NCBI GenBank assembly: GCA_047967505.1
Contig: CM106541.1
Direction: 5' to 3' (one strand)
DNA from: Dipteris shenzhenensis
Lineage: Eukaryota; Polypodiophyta; Polypodiopsida; Gleicheniales
Length of the DNA: 64,000 nucleotides
The notes beneath the pieces were generated by a model that was not told the origin of the DNA, did no database searches, and was given only the letters and a program-made list of their open reading frames with translations. Of this stretch, positions 13,101 to 23,400 are shown one piece after another. The position numbers and the translations under genes were made by a program. Position 1 is the first letter of the stretch, and each line of letters begins with the position of its first letter.

Positions 13101-16100
13101 TGTCTGATATCCACCTACATCCATCTCTCACTCTAACAAGTTGGCTGATGATGTGGCATGCGGAATTGCAAATCATGTCGCAGCACACGTGTCAACTGTT
13201 GATGTGGCAGTCAATTGATGATGTAGCATGTCAAACGGTTGTGCTGAGACAACAGTTAATTGCTGATGTGGCATGTCGGCTGCACATATGGCAGGTCGAC
13301 TGTCCCTACATGCCAGTTGCCCCCTACTCCATGTTGGGTGACTTCTAGCCCATTAGGGACAACATAAGTAGACGATTACACCCTCCTCTCCATACATCTC
13401 AAGCAGCACTTGTGTGCAATAGCATGTGCAGAACACTTTTTCCATCTCTTATCCTGCAATTTGGGATAGAAAGAACTGTCACAATCTGAAACAATGGCCT
13501 TGGGAACTCTAGTGTACAAATACATGCTTATTAAACAATGATGGGTCTTCAGTAGCCTTCAAAGTCTTCTTGCATGGACAAAATGTCCTTGCTACTGAAC
13601 CAGTCAATAACTGTCCAAATCATATCAAGTCCCAGAAGTGATCACATACTAACTATATCCTCCCAAGGTGCCTCTGGAACTGACAATGGCTGCAATAATC
13701 ATTGCAGTTTTGAACTGTCATAGTTTGCCTTTTGATATACCAGACAAGATGTAACATACAAAAAGACAAATTTCTGAAACTGATGCCAATAAAATGACGC
13801 TCCAACTGCGCCAAAGTCCTATGTCCACTGAAGAATGCATTGTTCTCATTAATAACCTTCTCTCTCAAATTTTCTGGTAACACAAAATCTATTTTGATTT
13901 CAAATATCCTTCATGTTATATCTTTATGCCCAAGCAGGATGGCTAGAAAGGATTCGCAATTTAATAGAATGCAGGAATACACATGTGGGCAGCACGGGCA
14001 GAAGCAAAATAGCAAGAAGATGGCTGATCGCTCAAAAGCAAGCTCCAAACAGCACGTGAGAATGAATTGAAACAAGCATACAACCCCAACCTAAACACAA
14101 AAAAGCTAGAAAACAATGAATAAACTGAAAGCTAAAAATAGCTTTTATGTTAATTAAAGTAATTATATGAAGATTCAGACAAATATTCTAACCTAATAAA
14201 TTAGAATCAGGAATCTTTTGGTGAAATGTATGTTCCGCAAGGTGCCAAGACCCCTCTATCCAAGTGCACAACCAGCACAATTTGCACATTTGATGTAACC
14301 TACGCTTGCAGAGGCCATAACTCAAAGCTAGACAACTCAGCTTTGATCCGAACTCAAACTAAGGGTTAGGGCTTGTCATATACTATATAATGTGCGAGAA
14401 AGAATTGAAACAAGCATACACCCTCAATCTAAACATAAAAAAACGAACTTGAAAGCTTAAAATAGTTTTTTCTTTCATTAAAGTAATTATTTGCAATTCA
14501 GACAAGTAATTATAACCTAATAAATTAGAATAAGAAATCTTTTGGTGAAATTTATGTTCCCAACTGAAACTAATGGTTAGGGCTTGTCATGTACTATTTA
14601 ATGTGCAAGAATAAATTGAAAGAAGCATACACCCCCAACCTAAAGCCAAAAAAGCTAGTAAACAAAAATGGCTTTATTTTAATTAAAGTGATTATATGTC
14701 AATTTAGATAAACGATTATAACCTAATAAATTAGAATAAGGAATCTTTTGGTCGAATTTATGTTCCCCAATGCTCCTCTATCCAAGCGCACAATTAATTA
14801 AATACTTAGGCCTAACACAATTTGCACATTGGATGTAACCTAAGCTTGCAAAGGCCATAACTCAAACCAGATAACTCAGTTTTGATCCACATTGAAACTG
14901 ACAATTAGGACTTGTCATGCACTTTCTAATGTGTGAGTGACTGGTGGTTTTAAAATTGAATACACATGAAGATTTTTTGTTCCAATACACCTAGATCTCT
15001 TGGTTTAATCCTATGCAATCTCATTCTGTCCACATAAAAGCCTAGCATTATTGCCCAGCACACCTTAGGATATATAAAACCTATAAATGAGTATGGAAAC
15101 ACGGTGGATGTGCAAAGCAACCCTAATCTCGTGAGACATGTTGACAGGTTGAGGGTGATTTAGTAAAGAAACATCAAGTCCTGCGGACTTGGACAACGAT
15201 GTGGTTGGTATATTAATGCCATATAAACTAGGGTCCACCGAATGCACTAGCTCCAAATGTCCTAGATGTGACTATCTGCACCCTATACGAAGTGTCAGCT
15301 CTAGCTACCTTCGCAAAAAAGGTGCCACCATCATAGCAAATGGCGTACTCATGGTGTATAAACAATGGAAAAAGAAAGAGATCTCTATAATGATAATGAT
15401 CATTGCACTGAATGATGATATCCCGGCCAGTATGTGAAGTCCTATAACAAAGAACTCACACAGACACTCACACATGTGATCACTAGCATGCAGATAAAAA
15501 TGAAATAATTAAATAAATTAGCTGAAAATAATAATAGATGAAAAGATGTGTCCATAAAATTCAGAATTTCATTACAGCGCTTTACTCAATTCAAAGTTCG
15601 TTAGGTCATTGTTGAAGCACTTGCAATGCTTTCACATGCCTATTCCTAACTTTGGACAAAGTGGGAAATTGGATGGGACTAAGTATCTTATCTAAAAGGT
15701 GACCTAAGTTGTCATCTAGTTGCAAGGCCCATATGGGAGATCACTGAAGGAGCCAAGGTGAAGGCCAAGGACGTGATGGATCCAACAATAAGAGCTATGA
15801 CACTAGCGAATTCAATAACAATGCAAGGTTGGACACAAAGAGATACGAAGCCACCCTCCACTATAATCGGCACCACTGCAAATGCACTTGTACCCCATCT
15901 TGAAAAAAGAGCACCAAAGTAGGGTATCCTACCATCCTCACCCTTAACAAATAATAGCCTAAAATGGGTGACTGTGCTCTAAACTTGGTGGAGAAAATTA
16001 GTAAATGCTTATTTTGATGCATGTAACTAACCAAATTATTTTTAAAACATGATAAAATCTAAAACATATCTTGCCATTTGATTTGATGTCATCCTGCTTC

Positions 16101-18523
16101 AACATGTATCCACTTGCTTGGTACTATTTCTTTTTGTTTTTCAATAGTATGCTTATTAAGAAATGAAATGTTTTCCTACTGTTCAGTTACGGACAATGGG
16201 GACTAGGTCTAGCATTTGAGGGTGGACCCCCTCGCTTGGGGTTATGGGCATTAGTGACCCACAAGAGTGATGGCCTCTCTTTGAGAGGGACATCTAGAAA
16301 CCACACCCCACCTGAGTACCCAAACATGGGACCAATCAAATGCACAGATTGCATACCGACCTAGGAACCATTCAAGAGAATGTTCCCTGAGCTTTGGGTG
16401 TGGGCCTGGCAGCATGCCAAGAGTAATGGAGATACAAGATAAGACGACAAACAAATGAGCTCAGTATGGCTCAGTTATGACCTTAGAGTACGTCAATAGA
16501 TAGTCTAAGCTGTTAGGAACCCGTGGGTGCGATCAGAATTAAATTCTGACAACTTTGAAATTTTAGGGTTTTTGGGAGTGACGTGGCAGCTGACACGTGG
16601 CAGACTGCCACATGGAATCTGAGCTGGCAGGTCAGTCCACCTGTCCCACACATGTGGCAGCATGCATGGCAAGTGGCAAGGCATGCAGGCCAAGTGTTTG
16701 GCCCCAAATCTGGTAGATTTGGGGCAGGTTGTGGGTTGTCCTCTTTGGGACTGCAGTCCACCAAAAATCTGGGACAAGTGTCCACCTTCCACTCTAGGCC
16801 TAGGGGGGGGGGCTGAGCCTATAAAAGAAGGCCTCTCCCCTTCATTCCACACATGAAAATTTCGTCACTTTTCTTCTCCCTCCTTTTGGATGATGCAGCA
16901 GAACCTCTCCAACTCCTTGGGTGCAGCCAGCTTCTCCCCAGGCCATTCTCTCACCTCAGCAGCACTTTCTCTCTCTACAACAGCACATTCTCTCTCTACA
17001 GTTCCAGCCCCTCCTCTCCAGAAATCTGCTCCCTCTCAGCTCTTCTGGAACAGCAGCAGCATCCTCTCTCCTTCACCTAGCCTGGAGCAGCCACAGCCCC
17101 TTTCTCTCTCCTGCTGCAGTCTTTCTCTCTCTACTGCAGAATTTCTCTCTCTACTGTTCCAGCCCATTTCCCTTGCAGAAATCTGCCTTTCTGTGCACCT
17201 CTGGAACAGCAGCAGCTCCTCTCTTACATATCCTCCCTTGGGATCAGCATTGGCACTCTCTCTCTACAACTATCACTCCATAAAAGCTTTCTCTCTCTAG
17301 CCTACAGGCTGTTTTTCTAAGCTGTTCTCATTCCAGCCCCATTTCCACACTCTCCTCACCCAAGGTAGCTTCAGAGGCATCAAGGACTTCATCTACAAAA
17401 GGGTCAAGTCACGAAGGGAGCCTGTATTGTCAAGTTTATCTCATTTACAGCACTATTTCATGTTGTTTCTACTATCTTTCTAGAAACTAGTGCTTGTCTC
17501 TAATGTTGGATGTAAGTGGTGATTGTTGCAGGCTTCTTCCTTGTGGATTGGGCAAGCTAGGAGTTGAAACCTGAGCTTGGAGTCCTCTTTTTTGTGGTCT
17601 ACCTTGTACATATGCTCTTGAGTCTTGTATCTAGGTCCTAGGTTTTCACTGAGGTCATCAGTTTGAAAGGTGCATTGCACCTTGGTCTTGTATCTCCATT
17701 TTCAAGAATAAAGTGAGCCTGGATAAGGGGGGGGGGCCGTCTTGGCCCCTCAATCATATTGCATTTTCCAATGATGTCACTTTGTGTTTAAGCTGTATAA
17801 GTCTTAATTCCAACTTAATTGCAAACTCTTAAGTTCAAGTATATGTGTTTGGCAACTCGCAATCATCTCATTCAAATGCCTCTGCAAAATCCGTTGTCTG
17901 AATTGATAGAAAGCACCGAGTAGTTTACATTTGATATGCTACATGACCGGATCTAGACTTGTCAATCAAAGATATAGGTTGTCAAAGTTTGGTTGTTTTT
18001 TACGATTGCATAGAATTTTTCAAGAAAATTTTGTATACCTTGGTCGCCTAGCTTTTGTCCCAAACCCAAATGAGCGCCTAATCTTCTAACATTCACCTTA
18101 ATAAAAACAAATGATACGGCGGCGAAGACCTCAAAGATCTTAAAGGATCTTTATGAAACAAAAGAAAATCACTCATCCTTTCCCTATAGGATCAATTGTT
18201 CACTATGAGGATGGAGAATGGGCACCAAATCCATGATCATCTCACCAAGGTGAAGGCTGTGAGGGACTAGTTGGCTGCAATTGATCACAAAGTGAACACA
18301 AATTCTTCGGCCATGCTTGTGCTAGGGTCTCTCTTCAAAAGCTTCAAGGGGTTCGTCACAACAATGCTTGCAAGACAATGATCCACTTCGATGATGTTTG
18401 AGGAGCCCTGGCCTCTACTGCTCCAAGAGGGAACTCAAGAGAAGCAATACGACGGAGGTGGCGGTAAGAACTCCTTCCTTGCGAGAATGTTAGAAACATG
18501 GTGGGTGGGTGGGTGGGTGGGGA

Positions 18524-18564
<41 letters not shown>

Positions 18565-20415
18565 CTAGGGAGTGAAGAAGTAATACACAAATGTAGAAAC
18601 CATTAAGGCTTTCATTCATTCATCATCACTAAATGAGACAAGTGAAGTACAAGACTTAATAGGCTACACACACACACACTTGCACCAAGTGCATATGGGA
18701 CAAGTCCCATAATGACACGTGGCACTCACACATGACTCACACAAGGACTATACTAGATCTCCTAGTACTACACACCAACAAATCACATTAACACACTCTT
18801 TGGCTATGATATCTCCAACACCCCCCTTCAGAGCAAAGAGTGTGAGACCCAACACGCAAAGAGTAGACCAATCCCCCCTCCACCGCAATACTGCAAAGAG
18901 CAAGTCCAACTATCCAACACCTCCTGTGTGATAGTGACTTCTCATTCAGCTTACCAGCAAGGGCAAACCATCACTCGTCACCCCCCCTTACTCTGAACTG
19001 GGTGGTCAATACCATCATACCAAAGTAAAAGACCATACATTCATTTTTTGGGACAACCCAGGGCAGAGTACCTCTTATTGACTCCAAATACATTCATTTT
19101 AGAGGGACAACTCAAGGCTAAGAACCTTTATTGACTCAACACAAAAACACATAGCATCACTAAACATCATCTACCAGCTCAGAGAGGGATAGATCATACA
19201 ATATAGCAAATAAAGCTTGCTGCTCAGGTCAATAGATGTGGCGTAAATATTTTCGAGCTTGTCTTGGGTCTCCTTGGCTGAAGTAGTAAGGTCAAGTTAA
19301 TGAAGCAATTTGTTGGCCAACCTCACACCACTAAGTGCCATTGCTTTGTCATTCTGCTCATCCCTAGCTGAGAGTGGTGCTGATGAGTCTTCACCACGAG
19401 GACGAGGCTCCATCGTATCAATCTGAGGTAGCAAAGGCAGCAAGCTGAAATGGATAACCAGCCAATAAAGGAGCTGGTTTAGGGCTCTGAAATAAATCAG
19501 CAGCCTAAGAAAAGCTTGCATAAACGTGTCCAGCAGCTGGTGGATGACTCGGAGACACCAAAATGCAAACCTTAAAGTAAAAGCAGCAATAATACGCCTC
19601 GAAATGTAGAACTGAGTGGCCTGAATCGAAGAGCAGCAAGTAGATGCCCCTAAGTGCAAAAAGGGAATCAAGAGATAAGCACTACCACTCCAAGTGCTGT
19701 AGTAGGTCCGAAACTGATCAGGCGGCTCTCTAGAGTATTCCGAAATGAAGGAGCAAGCCTCCACAATGCTAACCGACTGTTGTAGATGAGTTGGAGGCCT
19801 CAAAACAGCTCCAAAATGCAAAGGCCGCTAATCAAAGTGCATCGAGGTGCTGCAGCAAGTCTTCACGCAGAAAATCGATGGACTTTGATGTGCTGAAAGG
19901 CTAGAAACACCTCGAAAGTTCCTTTGTTGTAGGCGGTTCTACAATAGCAACCCCAAAATGACTCGAAATTGCAGCAGCAGCGTCAGAATATGTCGCAATA
20001 GCCTTCAAAGGTCACGAATTTCTGCCATCAATGAGCGTGGGTGGTCGACTGTGCTGCAGCGGCCTGGAAACCCTAAAATCGGCAATCGAAAGGCTCCAAA
20101 TCAGCTAGGCGCTTGTGGCTGCAGGGTACCAACCAGCGATCCCAAGGGCCTAGGAATTGCTCCAAGAAATCCCGTATGGTGGCGATAGGCTGTGCAGATT
20201 CTAGACGAGTAGAAAAGAACACAAAAGGCTGCAAGAAGGAGAGGCGAAATGAGGCGGCTGGCTGTGGAGGAAGTGGACAGGCAGAAATGGAGGCAAGGTG
20301 AGGCAGAGACGGAAATGAGCTGAGAAGACGCTGAGCAGAATTAGGGTTAGGTTACGGTAGAGATGATGATGTGGCACCGCAGCTATGGCAGGGTTGATAC
20401 CATGTTAGAAACATG

Positions 20416-20447
<32 letters not shown>

Positions 20448-23400
20448 CTAGGGAGTGAAGAAGTGATACACAAATGTAGAAACCATGAAGGCTTTCATTC
20501 ATTCATCATCATCACTAAATGAAGTGTAGTACAAGCCTTTATAGGCTACACACTCACACTTGTACCAAGTGCATATGGGATAAGTCCCATAGTGACACGT
20601 GGCACCCACACATGACTCACACAAGGACTAGTATTAGATCTCCTAGTACTACACACCAACACATCACATCAACACACTCTTTGGCTATGATATCTACAAC
20701 AGATAGCAACTAGAGGGGGAACAAACCAATAGGGACAAGAAAAAGAGAATCAAGATCAAAATTGTTTCTACTGCAATAAGCTGGGCCACATTGCAAATAT
20801 TGCGAAAGGAAGAAAGTGATCAAAAGAGGAAGGACAGCTACAAACCCAAAGAAGATGTCACAAAGAAGGAGCTTTTTCTAGTCGTAGAGCACTACTCAGC
20901 TCATCCAATGAGTAAAGGCAATGATGGCTGGTATATGCCCATAGTGGCGCCTGGAGATATAAGTGCAGTAACAAGACCGGTTCAAAGTATTACAGCCAAC
21001 ACATCCTAACTCGTTGGTGACTGTTTGGGAACAACAAGAAGTGCTCAATCAAAGAGATTGGGGTTGGAGGTGAACATCCCTTGATGTCACCTAGAGAGAG
21101 AGGGCCAGTGCTTGTGGGTGTGCCTGCCCCTCGTGAGGTTAGGCTAGTCCAGAGAGAGGGCTTGTTATGGGTGTGCCCACCCTCCGTGAGCATAGAGTAG
21201 GAGGAGGGTTGGGAGCCCACCTGGGCACATGTACATACGAGACAGCTCCTGTTTAGGGGTCTCTTTTGCCCATATTCATGCCATGGTGGTTGGCTGTGGA
21301 GGTGCCCTTATGTGTGCCAGGAGAGGTGGCCATGTAGGCAGCTCTGTGGGCAGCTTTGTAGGCCCCAACAGAGCACAGTGCAAACAGTTCAAAGGTACAC
21401 CAGGCTTGCATGGAGGGCACGTAGCACTGGGAGGCATTAAAGAACAAAGAGCCAAGATTCTTCAAATGTGGTGGTATTTGGCACCATTCATGTATATGTT
21501 GGATAAGTAGATGTTGATTTGAGTTCGATGAGGATGGAAGAGCAATGCATAGTAATCTGATTAAAAATATGGGGTGGGTGGGGAAATGTTGCATTATGAA
21601 GTTTCTTAACAAATTATATATTGGTCTTTATGGCTAACTAAGTGTGGTCAATTCTTACCATTTGAATAGGAACTAAAATTAATGCTTGATTGTTATTGGT
21701 TATATATGGGTGGGAGCATATAGTTTTCCCACTTCTTTCAATCGAATGTGTGTCTGTGTAAATTGGTGTGTTGTTAAGTATTACATTGAAAGATAATAGC
21801 AATACATGCTACAAGCCCTCACAATTGGTACGGGCAGTTCTCACAGACAAGTAATTTTGCAGCAGTCCCCTGGTTCTTACCAGAGTTGACTTCATAGAGT
21901 GAGGCACAGGAGCATCCTTCAACCTTAGACTACGAAAGACCTTGAGGATGCATAGATTTTGGAGCAACTTGGGTAGCAAAGGGTCAAGGTGTTGGAAAGG
22001 TCACCTCCCCATCTGTAAGCCCCCATATGAGGAGAGCATGGGGGACGGAGAACTAGGGCAACATACCCAGAGGCAAGAACACAGAGAGGGGGATGCCACA
22101 TGGGCAGCACCTCACAAGGTCAGGACAGCAAAAGGGGGCTGCCACATGGGCAGCAAACAGGCTACCATGTGGGCAGCACACAGCAGGTTGACAGAAGAGC
22201 ATGGCAGGCCAAAAGGCGCTGGCAAAGGGCAGGTCATGGGCCTGCAAAAGAGGCGTACATGTGGCAGCAAGGGCAGACTGGAGGCGCCTGCACGGCGGGC
22301 TGTCTGGCAGGGCAGATGACGCAGAGACCACACCATTGGTGGGACTCTGGATCTATCTCTTTTGTATTGTGTCCATAGCTTTGGACGGAAATATATTATT
22401 TTGGTGGTTTCTCTATCCGGTTGGTTCATTGTCTATTGATGAGTCTGCACATCTATTCTATGCACATAAGTTTAAGAAGTTTGTGATTCCACAACCCACA
22501 CCAAACTGTGTGAGCTCCTCGGCAATTCTATCAGTCTTCCGCTGCCTTTGTTGGTCGATTTCTAACACAGGGTTGTAGGCCACTTGGGCAAAGACTGAAT
22601 CATTGACCTAGTTCAAGTCTGGGCAAATGCAAGAGGGAGCAAGATGGCGCCTTTGTTGTGGGAGGGCTGCAAACCGGCCAATATGGCCCTAGTGGGTCAG
22701 TTTTGCTGGAGGGGGATTTCCCCTATATAAGGGCAGCCATTTGGTCTCACGACTCACTCACCAGAAGTCCATCTGAGGAGCAGCTTGGAGCTGCAGAGAG
22801 CCTGCCTCAAGGACCAGGTCAGGGACAAGGGAGGTGGCCATCAGCAGCAGACAAAGAGACTAGACCAATGAAGGCTCTCCGCACGCAATAGGTTTCCAGC
22901 CAAAGAATCCCAACCATGCCATTTGAGATGAGAGTATTTCCTTCCAATCCGAAAACATGCGGGTCACAAAAAGGCATCCCTTTCGACTAAGCATTGTCCA
23001 ATCAATTTTAGCTGCACATATATAGTTCTTTTTGTCTTTGATGATGTTTGGCAAGCAGGATATTACAGGTTTCATGTCAACTATTATGGAAACCTTTTGG
23101 TGGTCCAAGTATGGCCGTAAGGGCCATCTCCATTGAGCGCCTTTGTTTGCCAAAGATGCATGGGGTTTGAATATCATTAACATTCATATGCACATTTTGG
23201 CTCATAAAGGGAAAATGTTGCTCGATTTTATGCAAGGAGATCAGCCTTGGGCTGTTATGACGTGTCACTTGCTTTCGCATTTGGCCACTCATGCCTTTGG
23301 TCACTGGCGGCCATCTCAATGTAAAATTTTTTTTGGATTTATTGATGGAAAGGTTACATGCAATGGCCAAGTGGCTGATTTTTAATATACCTAGATGAAT

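Larger units (their letters stand above)
18488..20701 (-). mobile_element. Family B Copia element copy 2, nested in another Copia gag
   Basis: A minus-strand element with a 3' LTR at 18488-18820, a 5' LTR at 20403-20701 and about 1.58 kb of internal sequence: a primer-site relic TGGTATCAACCCTGC, a long leader, a gag start and polypurine tract GAAGGGGGG before the 3' LTR. Protease, integrase and RT are absent, so it needed helper enzymes. It interrupts the plus-strand Copia gag. The flanking 5-mers (GAGAA and GATAG) do not match well, so the target-site duplication is decayed or lost. Confidence 0.85.

Noticed and set aside
16853-17300. Overlapping Ser/Leu-rich frames of 75-136 codons
   Set aside because: They are produced by CT-rich LTR leader sequence with TCTCTCTC runs. 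No domain, and several frames are open at once.
18488-18492. A target-site duplication for the nested family B element
   Set aside because: The flanks GAGAA and GATAG agree at only three of five positions, which is not enough to claim it.
19297-19821. A 174-codon frame as a separate protein gene
   Set aside because: Only its last 38 codons, from the ATG at 19413, resemble a Gag start. The rest is element leader between primer site and gag.
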